Assembly (NCBI GenBank): GCA_949361645.1
Contig: OX442415.1
Span: 26,625,092-26,689,091 of the forward strand
Reading direction: 5' to 3'
Length of the DNA stretch: 64,000 bases
Source: Spongilla lacustris
Lineage: Eukaryota > Porifera > Demospongiae > Spongillida > Spongillidae
In this document: positions 11,821 through 25,645 of the stretch, piece by piece
Position numbering within the stretch: position 1 is the first letter of the stretch
Layout: each line of letters opens with the position of its first letter
Translations under genes and position numbers: made by a program
Notes under the pieces: model-generated
The model's input: only the letters and a program-made list of their open reading frames with translations
Database searches by the model: none
What the model was told of the DNA's origin: nothing

Positions 11821-12880
11821 TAATAATATATAGGCCAATGTACACAGCGTATACAAACATAATGAAGAAAGGCTGTGTATAGAGTGCATTAAAAATGGCT
11901 GAGAGTTGTATCTTGCATGAAACATTAGCACATTTGCTTTTTTTTTACTCACACTAACTAACCGTTAATCTCCAGGCATTGGTCCTAGATCTAGAACATT
12001 AGTGGTCCTAGATCTAGAACTACTACATTTCAACTTTGAAATTAATTCAAATAAGCATTGTGTATTTCAACTTATGGTCTCCAATCTTAGTTGGATAAAT
12101 AGTAGTTAAGAAGAAAACACTTTAATGATAGATTGTCACCTACGCATACATGTAGGCATTGCAAATCACTTTTTGTTTTCCAAACAGTGAACAAACAATT
12201 TAGCCAACGTTTGAAATAATGAGGATCAATTTACCAAAGAAGGCTACTTGCAAAGTGGCGGTAGAAAACAATGCCAACATGCTGCTAGTGCTATGTATGC
12301 TGTTGGGGCACGCCCCTCATTTAGCTGGAGTTGTTCCGATTTGCAAAAAACTTACAAGAAGCATTCTTCGCTTTTTTAGGCAGATATAATTTTGCCAAAC
12401 ACACACCTTTCATTAGGATTGTAGGCAATTTTTGTACACTCCTCCATCTTAATTGTGTATCTAAAGAGCCAATGGTAGAATGAGCTCCAAAGCAAATTAA
12501 AAACGAAGCCCTATGATGTTACATTATTCAAGTTCAACATTTTAAAATGCAAGGACCATAGGCAATGCAATAGAACACCTACATGTAGGCTAAAACAGCA
12601 CTTTTGCCTACAAGTGTTTGTTCAATCTACCATTAACAATTCATTTATTTTTCTATATTACTGTAGCAGAATGAGTTTTTTTTTGTAAATTAAGTGGAGA
12701 AAGTGAATCAGTTGTTTTTTTTTGTTTTTTTTTTTGCTTTTAACTTCACACCCATATGTGCTCTATTTCAGGGGGTATACATTGTGCTTCAAACTATAAA
12801 TGATTGCATTTACATGAAGAGTAAAATTAGCATTCAGGAGGAGAATTTATATTTGAGCTAGTCATACCCAATTCTACTTG
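11821..12880. other. No gene seen
   Basis: AT-rich spacer with homopolymer T runs and a short duplicated GGTCCTAGATCTAGAAC at about 11981-12019. No supported coding exon. Confidence 0.45.
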
Positions 12881-12889
12881 GCACTGTGA

Positions 12890-13975
12890 GTTTATGAGCA
12901 CTCTTTCCATTAACCAATTACATTTCATGATTTTAATACACAAATGTAGGGTTATTTATCACTGCATCCACGAGAAACGCAGGGAAATTTAGTCTATTTT
13001 GGGGCAAACCGAAAAATGATTAATTCCCTCTAGATTGAATTGCTTGGTTTTAAGTGGAGATTTCACTACATGTACCATTATGAGGCTTGTTGCATTTTTT
13101 TGTATCTCAAACAGACATACCATTGGCTCGAAACATCATTGCATAGTGCATACATGTAGTTGATCGGTTCTAGCGTTATCGCGTAAGAGGTACAGATTTT
13201 TAAAATAACATATTGCTTCTAGAGCATTACAATAAATGCGTAAAAACTGTATGAAACTATGTGAAAATGGTTTAAAATTATGGCTCTAAGTTATCAACTC
13301 TCACGGTCAGTGTGATATGCAGTGCAAGGTAGTGAATTAAGAAAACGGCATTACAGCTAGTGAATTTTTGCGTGGGCGGACTTCAAGAATCTTTCTTCCT
13401 GTTTTACTAAATAACATACCATGACTCTATCCAGACAGGTACAGACTGTATGTTTTGGTAGAACTTGCAAAACCTGCCTTCGCTGGCACTTTGGATGAGT
13501 GGACCACGCCCCCTGTCTACTGCGAGTGAAGATGTCTTGTAACTTACTGCTGAAATCGAGTGCAATAGAAGCTTTGGCTTGTTTGAAAAAGGAATTTATG
13601 TACCCTCCTATAGTTGTATAACCTAATTCAGTAATACTCAAGGTGGTGGGAAACATGACCCTGAAAAAAGTGTATGCGAGGGCATTTACCACATCACATA
13701 CCCATTCGATATTTTCATGTGACAGGGAGTTATTTATAGAGCACCATTGCAGAAAAAGTAGAAATTACTATTTACAAATGGGTGAGCTTTCTGATCATAT
13801 TTTTTTCCAGTAAAAAAAACGATAGGAGGGAATTATCAATATTCACAAATGCCCCAAAATTTCCCTGTGTCTCTCGTGGATGTGGTGTTATAAAGTTTTA
13901 AACATGGATATAAAATAGTAATTACACATACATACTTTGAATTGGTTAACCCTTTCTCATCACGGATTATTGAAT
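12890..13975. mobile_element. TIR-bounded nonautonomous element (about 1.1 kb)
   Basis: The left arm, about 12890-13032 (TTAACCAATT...GCATCCACGAGAAACGCAG...AATTCCCTC), reappears inverted at about 13820-13975 (GAGGGAATTATC...CTGTGTCTCTCGTGGATG...AATTGGTTAA). The arms are diverged. An 111-codon minus-strand ORF at 13357-13692 lies inside and I do not recognise it. The exact ends and target duplication are not resolved. Confidence 0.5.
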
Positions 13976-14135
13976 ACCATTATTGTGTTTGCAGCAATAT
14001 TACTGCAACCAACAGCAGTAGGAGCATTTCGAATGGCATGCTGTGCACTTTCATTGCACATAAGGTGTTGATTCAGTTTTCATCTGATACATTGGTTGTA
14101 CATAATTAGTGGTGAGTAGTGTGACCGTCATAGGC

Positions 14136-14402
14136 CTAAAATGCAGAGAAAAAATAATACATTTTACATACATGTACATCTAGAAATAGAATTATAGTTG
14201 CCTCAATGGCTTCCCCTTCATTTGAATGTCGGCAAACTGTTCGCCCATCTTCTAGGAATTCATTAAGAATCAGCTGGTGACCCAGTTTGCCAATGAATAC
14301 AATAAAGCTATCAACATCTTTGGGATCTGAAAAAGCCTGCTCAGACTCATATTTGTAGGCCATATAGGCATCGGCAGTGCAGATCCCAAAAAATGGTTCC
14401 AA
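14136..14402 (-). pseudogene. Possible transposase C-terminal fragment
   Basis: An 88-codon ORF contains FFGICTADAYMAYKYESEQ and, after a spacer, FIGKLGHQLILNEFL. This resembles the ..GxCxxDaxxAYK..(spacer)..LaxxLIxN.. region I associate with DDE transposase-derived proteins of cnidarians and sponges. No catalytic residues are visible, there is no start context, and the surrounding sequence is non-coding. The family call is tentative. Confidence 0.3.
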
Positions 14403-17400
14403 ACATGTGATACCACCAACAGTCAGTGTACCATGTCACATTCCATTGCCAGCAAACCTTGGTGCAATATCAATTACACTAAAGTTTTCACAATTATGTG
14501 CGGTCGTTTGACATGCTACCTCTTATGGTGACATGGGTGAATGCTTGGCTGTGGAGCCGCAGTTTGATATGATGAATTTGAGGTTCTTCTTGGCCTGTAT
14601 GGACAGTTGTTGCCTCAAGCAGAATGTGATCACCAATTCATATCCTCAGACTCTCCTGTAGCCCACATGGTTAATAAATGCTTAGGGAAACCTTAAGTTG
14701 CTCCATGGCTGTTTAGAGCCTCCAGTGTTTTCACAGAGGAAAAGGCACTATTGACATGTACAACATGCAAGGATCCAAAATAGTGCTATGTTAATCGTAA
14801 GGTGCCCCCCCCCCCCCCCCCCCCCCCCCCGTCATTGCATCACATGCAAGCCAATCTCATTCGTCCTTGTATGCGCTGAACATTTCTTATTTTACGAGCA
14901 CTAAAGGAATTGTTTGTACATGAGGCATTGAGGTTAATAATAGCCTTTGTACGGATTCTTAAGTGTTGTACTTCAATAGCACCTTGGCATTACATATAGC
15001 AATCTTGAACATAGGACACCAAGACTAGGTACTTAATATTGCTTCAAGAAAAAATGAGAAAAAAGTGTCCATTTATAATTGGCAGTAAAATCTAGGCTTC
15101 AAATTGATATTGGCACGTACTTATCTGTTCCTAAGCTGAATTTGAAAGATAGGAAGGTAGCTATTGATGCCAGCTGTGCATGTAAAAAAAAAGGTCACAA
15201 AGGCACTTAGATAATAGTCTTGTTTACATAAGTGGCTAGAATTTATCAATGCCCCGAACTGTTTCATCCATGGTTGTGCCATCCGACCACTTTATGCGAT
15301 TCCGACACTGGTGACCTGCTCCGATGACCTGTGCAACACTTCTAGAACAATTCTGATTCTTTTTATATCTTTCCTACAACAGCATCACCAACGATGAAGT
15401 TGCTTCCCATTTTCGCTGTAATGCCCACAAATTGATGGATGTGCAATGTCTGGATGCTTTCATCTTGTGACACAAGATGAAAGATAATGGAAAACCAATT
15501 AGCATGCACTAAATACTAAATAAGACGAAACATTGTTAGAGTTTTAAAAGCAGTCATTTGTTATTTTCAGCACTTTAGTTAGTCCTAGGGCGATTGGAGG
15601 TTAAAAAGGTTGAAGTATATTATGACTGAGGTTTCTAAAGATGTTTCAGTAATAGAACAATGCACGAATTTGATCATGTAGGCCCTTTCAAAATGGGCAA
15701 ACCAATATGACCTAATAACACTGTATTGTATATATAAACCACATATCCACTGTTGTGGGCAAACCTGGTAAATGTTTTGCGTGTACCAAGTAGTGTAATT
15801 TAGGCTACCAAAAAATGTACCACCTGCATGGTACAATTTTTGTGTGCCAGACTGTGGATATGAGGATAGCAGGTGTTCAGTGTGGGGAAGCTGTGTTATG
15901 AACCTTGTATATGGTGCATGTGTGACAGAGTAGAAGCATACATGTACAATGTATACAATCTCTTGTGTGATGTCATCTTACTCACCCCCTCCTCTCCCGC
16001 ACAAACAGTGTTGGTGTAGGGAATAGTCCACCTATAACATTGTATGTTGTGACCTGCTGGGCATCTTGAGCACATTCATTGTGCACCAATGGCTACCAAT
16101 AAAGGTGGATATGAGGATGGTAGGTTTTCTGTGTACTAATATTGTGGGGATGGTGTAAAATTATTGATTGGGTAAGGGTGTGCAAACATATAATACCCAT
16201 AGTACAGTATAGCATGCATGCAGTTTAATATAAAGGATTGGACGGTACTATTGTAGTGTGGGTTGTATTGTAGATGCATATGCAAGTATTATTATATCAC
16301 CTATTCTCCCCTCTTCCTTCAGCGCAGAGATGGTTTTTATGCTGCATCAATGCATAATCATATATATCAGTGAGGATGTCTAGTGGTGCTGTGGGAACCC
16401 AATGGGATCATCCTGGTGTTCACAGTGGATAGATCAAGTGGAGGTGGTAACTACTCTGCTGTGGCAACAGTTGCTGTTCCTGCATCCCCCCAGTTACCTT
16501 GGTAGCCAGATACTGTAGCTGCAAGCAGCATTGGTTCCACCAACCCCAAACACACAAGTAGGTTTGCAGCATGTCCTTGCCAGATTGAGTAGGCTGTGGG
16601 CTTGTAAACTCTTTTTTCTGTGGAACAGGGGTGTATTTATTTCTATGTCTACAAAACCTACTTGCAATTCATGAGGGAAAAAAATCTAGGATTTCAATTA
16701 GGACAGTTTCAAGGCAGGGGGAGGATTTGGGAGGGGATATGCCCTCCCACACAAAGTTTTAATGTGATAGTTGGTTTATGCAGCCTCATACTAGCACTAG
16801 CTTTGCAGTGCATTGTACTGTGATATTCAACCAATTAATTTTACCTTTAATCCCCCGTTGTCCTACGCGTAGGACACAAGTAAAAATTAATTTTTAGCAA
16901 ACTCACATAAGCAGAGAACAAATCAAAATCTCATTGTATTGTAGAAATGGTTATCAATTCAGAAAATACTGGTGCTTCCTTGCAATTCAGATTCAACTAC
17001 AGTCAATAGTGCATTGCTAAAAGATGCATTTTCGGTAAATCGCAAACCAACTTCAAGTACCAACACATAATGTTACAAAGAGCAGAATAACATGTTAACG
17101 GAAAACAGCACTAAGCAAATAAAAATGTACATTGTAGATTTGGAATTTGCTAGCTTGACAAACGTATGAAGGATAGGTATTTGTCAATCGCTTGTTGCTG
17201 GAATAGCAAATAGAATGGACAAAATCTTGAAAACGTACAGTGCGTTTTTGGTAAATATGGCAAAACCAATCACTGCCATAGACTGTTTTAAGTAGCACAC
17301 ACATCACGCTTCAAAAAACATTCAAAAAAGTTATACTTGTTGTACGTTTTCTTTTTTCTGTGAGAATTAAATTCTCCAATGCATTTTTAAGAACCACATG

Positions 17401-18150
17401 CATTTTTTTTACATCATGTAACCAAGCGTGTGATTTAAAAATTAGATTTGAAATTTAGCACGATAGACACATCAAACAACAGTACAGAATTGGATGCCAA
17501 ACACCTGCAGAATTTTCAAATATTGGTCCTATGCGTAGGGACTTGGACCTGGGGATTTAAGGTTTAACACATCTGAGTAAGTCTGGGGAGGAGAGGGGAC
17601 AATGGCAGGGGGCAATCTTGTATAAGATGGTTATTACATGCTTTTATCATGATCTCATTTTCCCCTTGCAGCTCCTTCTACTGTTAGCCAGCACTGTGTG
17701 TTCACTGACACACGAATTCATTTGACATTCGTGAGCACGCTGGGACATACCTAGACATCTCCAGATGTATTAGATCTCTGCATGTCATTGAATATATCTA
17801 CACAGTTACCAACTGAACACCATTGATGTCTGTAACTGTTTCCATTGGTAAACGAGCTGAGTTATACAGATCGTCGTCATATGCATGTGACTTGCATGGT
17901 CAGAACGTACCGTTCCTACGTACTGTCCAATTAGAAGATGCACGGAGAGGAAGGAAGCTGAGCGTACTGCCGGCACTCGGCTGATTTAATATATACTATA
18001 AGCAAAACAAATTCCCTGGATCCAAACCGTAGCCTGGTACGGAACGATGGCAATGGTATTATGCAATCACGACAATAAACGGCTAAGAGATATCATGTCT
18101 GTAACGGAGCTGTAACAGAACGTTCTTACCTAACGTACTGTTACGGAGCT
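14403..18150. other. Spacer with poly-C tract and decayed exon-like units
   Basis: Contains a run of about 25 C at 14806-14830 and repeats of the CGYEDG-type exon-like unit at 15850-15870 and 16100-16125. An imperfect copy of GGTCCTA(G/T)GCGTAG(G/A) occurs at 16860 and 17527. No supported gene. Confidence 0.4.
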
Positions 18151-18159
18151 GTAACGAGA

Positions 18160-18310
18160 TGACACCACCCAAATACGAGACGGCACGACCCGAATACGAG
18201 ATGGCACGACCCGAATACGAGACGGCTCGACCCGAATACGACATGGCGCGACCCGAATACGAGATGGCGCGACCCGAATACGAGATGGCGCGACCCGAAT
18301 ACGAAAAGCG
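18160..18310. repeat. 21-base minisatellite
   Basis: About six and a half copies of CGACCCGAATACGAGATGGCG, nearly identical. It is open in several frames only because 21 is a multiple of three; no start or splice context supports coding. Confidence 0.9.
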
Positions 18311-18464
18311 AGCGCGTGTTGAATTATGGCAGTGATCACCCTCCATATTCACCCCCCATATGAATCACCTGGAGTCGATCGTGGAATTGTTTATCCATTG
18401 TTAATTACAATTAACTTGAATTCACAACGAATACACGGCTGGGTATCGTTTCTGAACCGCTCGC

Positions 18465-18910
18465 GTCACGGTGGTCTGCTCTCATTGAACGCGTGGAAAC
18501 TAAGCCCTACGCCCCGAAAAATTGAAATGGTTACGTACACCCATAGCAACGAACCTGACAACCGATGCCTTTTAGAACCAGCTGTGCACGGGGTACATAA
18601 AACGTAATCAACACCTAAAAGCCATACTAGCAGTGATAAACACCTTTGAGCTATATTGTAAGCAAAAATCACGTGGCCTGGTGTTGCCAACTGTCGGCTC
18701 TGGTACTTCAAACCTATCGACTTACGCACGGCGATCACCGACTACATGTGTTCAAAAAACTACAACGACGCTCGGTGACTGAATTGGAACATGCCAAAGC
18801 TATCACGGTAAAGTTAGTTGTTTGTACTGTCGTTTTTTGGTACAGGTTAGTGGCAACGCATTTTCTGAAGTAGATTTCTAGCCTTTGAAAATCTACCATT
18901 TTGGTGTCTT
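18465..18910. repeat. Dispersed repeat, copy 1
   Basis: Shares with 26712-27155 the ordered blocks GCTCTCATTGAA, GTGGAAA(C/T)TAAGCCCTACGCCC, GACAACCGATG, AATCACGTG and GCATTTTCTGAAGT. The spacing is variable and the divergence substantial. No coding potential. Confidence 0.6.
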
Positions 18911-19780
18911 TTTGGGGGTGGGGGAATTAATATTTGCGCAATGAAGTGGGTTTTAACAGAGCGTTTAAAATATAGCCTTATATTTCTTTTGGTCTAAATT
19001 TGACTCCATGCTCGTATGTAAATAGATTGAGCTTGAACTGAATTATTATTTATTCTTTACTCTCTTGGCTGGAGGGGGGATGGCAGCTACCAATTGTGGC
19101 TCAATACTTAGTAAGTGTTCTTGCACAATGCGCATCAGGTTCTGCATGTGGTTGTGGATTGGAGCAAATGTCAAGCCAAGAATTTTGCATGAATTGACTT
19201 GGCCCCTGAAAAGAGGGGTCTGTTTCTCCTTTGGGGTTATCGCCAACAATTTGGCTGGATATGTGGTGCATCCTTTCCTCACCAGCCAGACAGATTCCTG
19301 ATGATTTGAGCCACCTCAAACACCAGTGAGTTAGAATTGAGCCTTTGCTGTATGTTGTGACACACCGCCTTAGAAGCCTCAGTGTATTCCAAGGTATGGC
19401 AAGCCCAGCCTTAATCGCCGGCAATACATGTACCTGAACTTCAGTCCATGATGAGTAGGCAGCTGTAGTTTAGCTCTGGTGACATGCACGAATGTTATTG
19501 GCAGAAGTGAGTGTATATATTATGTAACCTCTGTACAAGTCATTGACATTCACTTAACTGCTTCCCCTGTAGCAAGTTGTATGATGGCTTTGTCAGGACT
19601 AGCTGGTAGAGATTACCCTCTTCAGCAAACTCGCTGCTTGCTTCTCCTCCTCAGGTGTAAGTGTTGGTGCACACTCATGCCCTTCATAGTCACCATCCTT
19701 AATATCCCTGCTGCAGTCTGTATACAGTGCTCCAGAACATCTGACAGCAGCATTATCACACTTGATGATAGTCTGACTAG
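18911..19780. other. Spacer with an unassigned minus-strand ORF pair
   Basis: Minus-strand frames at 19046-19424 give two overlapping readings (FRGQVNSCKILGLTFAPIHN in one frame, LRWLKSSGICLAGEERMHH in the other), as a frameshifted conserved segment would. I do not recognise it, and no splice sites confirm it. Confidence 0.3.
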
Positions 19781-20505
19781 GGGACCATCCTGGTGACCGT
19801 CAGGGGATTTTCCTCTGGGCAGCAGGGGATCATCCTCTGAGCAGCAGGGGACCATCCTCTGAGTAGCAGGGAATCATCCTCAGAGCAGCAGGGGATCATC
19901 CTCTGAGCAGCAGGGGACCATCCTCTGATCAGCAGGGGACCGTCCTCTGAGCAGCATGGGACTGTCCTCTGAGCGGCAGGGGATCATCCTCTGAGCAGCA
20001 GGAGATCATCCTCTGAGCAGCAGGGGATCATCCTCTGAGCAGCAGAGGATCATTCTCTGGGCAGCATGGGACCATCCTCTGATCAGCAGGGGACCATCCT
20101 CTGATCAGCAGGGGACCGTCCTCTGAGCAGCATGGGACTGTCCTCTGAGCAGCAGGGGATCATCCTCTGAGCAACAGGGGATCATCCTCTGGGCAGCATG
20201 GGACCATCCTCTGAGCAGCAGGGGACCATCCTCTGAGCAGCAGGGGGCCATCCTCTGAGCAGCATGGGACCATCCTCTGATCAGCAGGGGACCGTCCTCT
20301 GAGCAGCATCTGAGCAGCAGGGGATCATCCACTGAGCAGCAGGAGATCATCCTCTGATCAGCAGGGAACCATCCTCTGAGCAGCAGGGGATCATCCTCTG
20401 GGCAGCATGGGACCATCCTCTGGGCAGCATGGGACCATTACTGAGCAACATGGGACCATCTCTAAGCAGCAGAGGACTATCCGTCCTCTGAGCAGCATGG
20501 ACGGT
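19780..20505. repeat. 22-base minisatellite
   Basis: About 30 copies of GAGCAGCAGGGGATCATCCTCT with variants (GGGACCATCC, GGGACCGTCC, CATGGGACTG). The period is 22 bases, so it cannot be a simple protein repeat. Confidence 0.9.
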
Positions 20506-23500
20506 TCACAGCATCATATGCTGCTATCCACTCCCGGAGGCATTTGGAGCACACCAGTGCACCACACAGCAGTTCCAGTGGCTGTGAGAGGGTGTTGGAG
20601 CACAGTGCACACTTCAGCTCCTTTAGCATTGATAGGTTGTTAGCTCTTGCCAAAGGTGGGCTAGGCTCACTATGGAGAACTAGAGGAGGGGCAATCTTCT
20701 CAAGATGACCTCTTATGATGTCATATGTTTACTTGTTTTGCCACTCAAATAGCATCACTACACATTTGTGATGCACTCACTTTGTGATGGCACAGATGGT
20801 TCTCTACATACCCAGCTTACATTGCATGCAGAACATCTCAGGGTTACATCATCCCCAGATGTGTCAATGTCAAAAGCTTTTTTCAGCTCAGCTGAGAATG
20901 CTATGCACTCAGAGCTGGTTCTTTTCTTTGCCTTGTACTTCGTTAGCCTCTGCCCACACACTCTGCAATGTATGGAAATTGTAATCCATACCTATAATGT
21001 ATAGGGCAAAACCACAACGTACGTCGATTATTCATGCAATACGCTCAGCTTGTTCGTGGTGACAGAAAATGCGTTGCCACTTCAGGTTAGTAAATTCTGG
21101 TAGCCACATGCCTCCTGAGCATCGCTGTAGTACTCATACCTTCCAGTTCAGTCACCAAAGGCTACGTCGTCACATTTAGTAACGCCCTCCTTCTAAATAC
21201 GTATCGCGTGACCTTGCTAAACGGTATGCGCATGCTATCTATGTGGAATTTCAATTGTGCGCATTGACTGGACATGACAGGAAAAGGAATGCAGTGTTTG
21301 AGTTCGTTTTCAGTGTTTGATTTGCTAGTTCTGGTGAGTTATGGTTTGCTTTTAAACATCAGATGTCTATAATGAGCCATCAGTTAAGAAATATATAGTA
21401 ATACCGTAAATGATCTAATTGTTGACTTAGTTTCCAGCCGCATACAACCGTGGCGTAAAGCATGTTTGATCACGTGACCACGATTGCAATTGTTCGAGAA
21501 AGTTAAAGAGCGCCCTTCAAGCTTAAATTGGAGTTCAGAAGCAGGTATATGTGTCTTCTGCAAGCGGCTCGTCACGATGCCTTCAGTATATCATAATAGG
21601 TGAAGAAACCAGCACAGCCGTATTGTCACACGGCCACATGTGCAGCCAACCGATTGTGGTTCAGCCAGTTCGCCTGCTGCATGTCCTGATGCTGATAATT
21701 CAGATATTGGCCCGGCCCCAGAGGATGAACCCGAAGCCTGCTCTTGTAGGTAGGCCTAGCCGTCTTCTTTATGACAATCCTCGTTAGTAGAAATATGTAA
21801 TCAGCTCTGAGCACCAGCGGTGATGTATTGCAGGACTTACACAGTAAGCGCCACTCTTATATTGAAACTGCACTTACCCAATTGTCCTTTTCATGTCAAG
21901 GTTGATGTCCAGTGCATTTGCAATCTCAGCTAGGACCAAGCCAGATACTCTAGCTCATACCATCTCTGCCAACTAAGAAGGAGCAGAAGGAGCAGCAGGC
22001 ACAGAACTTTGGAGCAAGTTGCAAACCAAACCGAATGCTTGAGCTAGCTGTGGATGCACATCAGTAAGTGGTTGGTTTACGCAATGCAGTTTCATTGACG
22101 TTTTGAGGTCTTGCATACTCTAGTTCTGGGCTCAAACAAGTATCCCTGATGGTCCACAGCTATGCAAGTAAGTTTTGGCACTCAATTTCCACATCTCCTT
22201 TCTCTGGCTTTGCATTGCGTCTTAACACCTACTAATGAAACTGAAGTGTGGGTGTGGTTGGCTCTTTAAAAGGTATGTTACTCATTGATACATGTGCCTG
22301 AATGCATATCTATACAGGTGTGTTCAAGCTTGTGTGTTGTAAGCGATTTACACCGAACAAGGTTGAAGTCTGTGTGTCTTGAAAGCTGTGGTGGATAAAC
22401 CAAGTTAAAGGAAGAAGTTCAGATTCCATCTCCTTCCTTCGCTGCTTCAGTTTGGTCGAGCATCAGGGCTCAATACTGAAAGGTAATGGTGTGATCAGGC
22501 CTTAACATATATGCCGATACTCTTGCTCCTACATGTAGCAAAGACACATATGGATTTTTCTGTCATTTAAATCAATCAGAAATGAAGTAAGTATTGATTT
22601 TTCTCATTTTGTGTATTTTAATAATGTCTCCTCATCAGGTGAGGTGATGGTGTGATGCAGTTATATCAGTCATCAGAGGTTCAGAATTTCCTGACAGGAA
22701 CGCCATCTACATGTGATAAAGCCAACTATTGTCATGGGGCACTTCGTAAGGTGATCAGTCAATTTTTTTAAACACAGTGTTGGTACATTATGCCAACCCT
22801 AGATCAGTGTACATAGGAACTTGGGGAGATGTCTATCACCGCTCCGATAGATGAACATGTTCATTGCAGGCTGCTTCTCCCTCCCACTGCAAGCTTGTGT
22901 CACCTGGGGCAAAGCAACAGTGACAGCTGAACTTAATGTCAGTTACTTTGTGCTCTACGTAGACAGAGTTGCATGGATCTCCAGTAAGTCCACCAAATAG
23001 TGTGTCCTTTATTACATGTATAGTGCTATAATAGATTTATGGAGTTAGGATCTTATTGAGCTGCTTCGAAAGTGAAAGCACCCTCTACTGTATGGTACAC
23101 CATATGGATCCTCACATGGCAACCCGTGCAACAGCCATTGTTTGGACTGTTTCAGTGGTACATCAGTGCACCTCAACGTGTGTTGTGGATTCTCTGCTAC
23201 CAGGATGAAACGACAGAGAGTAACTGAAAACACATTGCGTTTGAAACATGTCTGTGTATTGTTATAATGTTTACTGCATTGCAAATAATATTTTTAAAAA
23301 TATGAAATTAAAGCGAAGAATAAAAAAACATTAGAAGCGCGCTAAATAAGGATTACGGTATAGCTTTGAATTTCACGGGTGATTCATCAGCTATTTCACA
23401 CATGAATCAGGTGCGGTTGATAATGATTCACCCGTGATATTTTAAGAGACGTCGCACAGCTGCTCCCGAAAACTTGTGATTCACCCGCGTACTAGTAGAG

Positions 23501-23577
23501 ACGCTACGCAAGCGTTAACGTCTGGGATTCATTGTTAAAAAGCTGGCCGTGTACTGCACAAGCCTCATCAATACACA
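20506..23577. other. No gene recognised
   Basis: Several open frames of 60-80 codons lack start, splice or composition support. A block TTAGTTTCCAGCCGCA(T/A)ACA(A/G)CCGTG at 21427 recurs at about 29221, marking another dispersed repeat. Confidence 0.4.
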
Positions 23578-23586
23578 CATATATAG

Positions 23587-23685
23587 TAGTCTCGTACCCA
23601 GACCCTGACTACCACAGCTGCGGATGGATTACATCACCGCTACGTGGTAGAGGGTCTGGTCAAATGCCTAACAAAAGTCGTTCTG
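23587..23685 (+). repeat. Left terminal inverted repeat of the 3.1-kb element
   Basis: Pairs with 26602-26700. The sequence begins TAGTCTCGTACCC and contains GATTACATCACCGCTACGTG. Confidence 0.9.
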
Positions 23686-24018
23686 AGTCCGCCAGATTTT
23701 AATCAGAATGCAGAGCACCCGTGACGTCACATATACGAGTGCTATACACAACGATAAGTTTGATCTCGGTACAGGGTTGTATACAGCCTGCAACAGGATG
23801 TTTACAGGCTTGACACGATCAGTGTAAAACTACTCGGTACACGCCAGAAAGGTACCAACCCTGATATATGCTGTAGCTAACAACTTGTAGCGACCCAGTA
23901 ACAACCTGCAACAGGACCGTAAACAACCTGTACACAAGCAGATGAAATCCTTATATGGACTTAATATACCGTAACTCTAATTCAATGACAAAGTTCATTG
24001 CGACTGTTGTTATAACTT

Positions 24019-25645
24019 TTAAAAAATACAATACACATTAAGGCAATAGAGCAGCTGTGTCCAGTCATGTGCAAACACACCCTTGGTATCTGCCACTTGC
24101 TCCTGTTCTACAGTGTTCAGAATTACAGCCGTTTCATATGTATAGTGGTTTCCACATTCATGGACCATTGAAATAGCCTTCTGAATCCTTGTGCTGTCCA
24201 CAGAAAATAGCATGATAGGGTGAAAAGTGGACATTCGTACTCACTCAAGAGTGGCTGTCCCTTAGGTAGCTGCAGTGCCAAGAAACCTTGTACCAGGCAA
24301 AGGGTACAACCCAACTTAAGTTGGATTGTTGTCAGTAGCTGACCATATTTGAACTGGGATAAGAGATGAAATCATAACAAAAAGAATATTTTTACCTCAC
24401 AGAATGTAGGGTGCAATTCAACATAATCTCCCGAACGAACAAGCTCGGAACAGTTGGAGATGACCGCTCTGTGCTCTTGTACGTTGTCATCCATACTGCC
24501 CACGTGTGTGATGACACTATAGGAAGTCTTGAGCTGTTGCAGTTCTTCAATAGTCCCATCAATTACGGCAGCATGGACCTTGAGAAGGCTTAGTTTCCCA
24601 TTGTAGGACGTTGCCTATAAAAAATTTATAGACACATAAAATCTATCCAATACATATAGCTTACAACTCACCATACGTGCTGTTCCAGGTTTATAGATAT
24701 CTCTGTCTGCATTCAAAACCTTGCTTGGAACGGAGTTTTAAAAAACCTTGTACTTCATGTGTATCATAAAGGTCATTAACACCTTTCCTGCATCTGTGTA
24801 AAGCTGGAGTTGAATGAATGGATACAAATATCAGATGTCTAACCTTTCATTGCTGTTAAACAGTCCTCCGCCACAAATGTAGCGCAGATGTTTTACAATA
24901 GCAAAGTGGTTAGCAATATCACGACTAGGAGCTTGCTTTTTCCCATAGATGTTTTGTGTCTAGACGCACAGAAGAGTTAAAAGACTCACACCAACATAAA
25001 CATAAACACAACACACATATATACATAAACACACACACATGTACACACAACACAAAAACATTGTACATACACACACATGCACACACAACACAAAAACAGT
25101 GTACATACACACACATGCACACACAACACAAAAACATTGTACATACACACACATGCACACACAACACAAAAACATTGTACATACACACACATGCACACAC
25201 ACATGCACACACAACACAAAAACAGTGTACATACACACAAACACTGAAATACACAAAACACTAACACACACAAACAACTGTACATCTGTCTGACGGTCCT
25301 CTGTCTCTATGGAATGATGTGGAGAAATGGCCATTTCTAGACGCTCTGCGGTAACATCATCATCGGGTACAAGGGCATCCTATATGTGAACAAATAAGTG
25401 TGTAAACTTTGTACAATAGATTCACTTAAATACCTCAGCAGGGGATTCGACGCTTAACTGTTGTGCCACGATTGCCAAGCTTTTCGCCAGAGATCGATGC
25501 GTAGCACTTTCAAAATACCGATCCAGTCTGTTCTGTTTGTCAAAGCCTTTCTGACATATGTCACTAAAAACAAACATTGAAACGGTTTCCAACAACTGGC
25601 TTTAGGCAAGCACCCTGTTCCAAAACACACCTTGCCGCCTTCCAT
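24019..25645 (-). CDS. Spliced gene of unknown family carried inside the TIR element
   Basis: Minus-strand exons: 25645-25631 (MEGGK), 25550-25434 (starts KGFDKQNRLDRYFESATHR), 25379-25284 (DALVPDDDVTAERLEM), 24959-24844 (TQNIYGKKQAPSRDIANHF...CGGGLF). Then about 24803-24672 (LYTDAGKVLMTFMIHMKYK...NADRDIYKPGTARM), 24614-24396 (ATSYNGKLSLLKVHAAVIDG...ELVRSGDYVELHPTFCE) and from 24353 (FKYGQLLTTIQLKLGCTLCL). The first three junctions and 24614-24396 agree in phase. The exon near 24740 has an in-frame TAA in a T/A run, and the splicing of the last part is unclear. I see no DDE motif, zinc finger or membrane segment. It could be a captured host gene (Pack-type) or an undescribed element protein. 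The third intron contains a (CA)-rich minisatellite. Confidence 0.5.
24975..25275. repeat. CA-rich minisatellite (units of about 40 bases)
   Basis: Five copies of a unit ACACACATGCACACACAACA followed by CAAAAACA(T/G)TGTACATAC. It lies within an intron of the minus-strand gene. Confidence 0.85.

Noticed and set aside
18083..18352. SYSGRAI repeat ORF
   Set aside because: A 21-base tandem repeat is open by period; no start, splice or homology support.
20105..20416. Cys/Pro-rich ORF on the 22-base repeat
   Set aside because: Chance opening; the period of 22 shifts frame each unit.
24925..25334. Cys/Val-rich ORFs
   Set aside because: Frames through a CA-rich intronic minisatellite.
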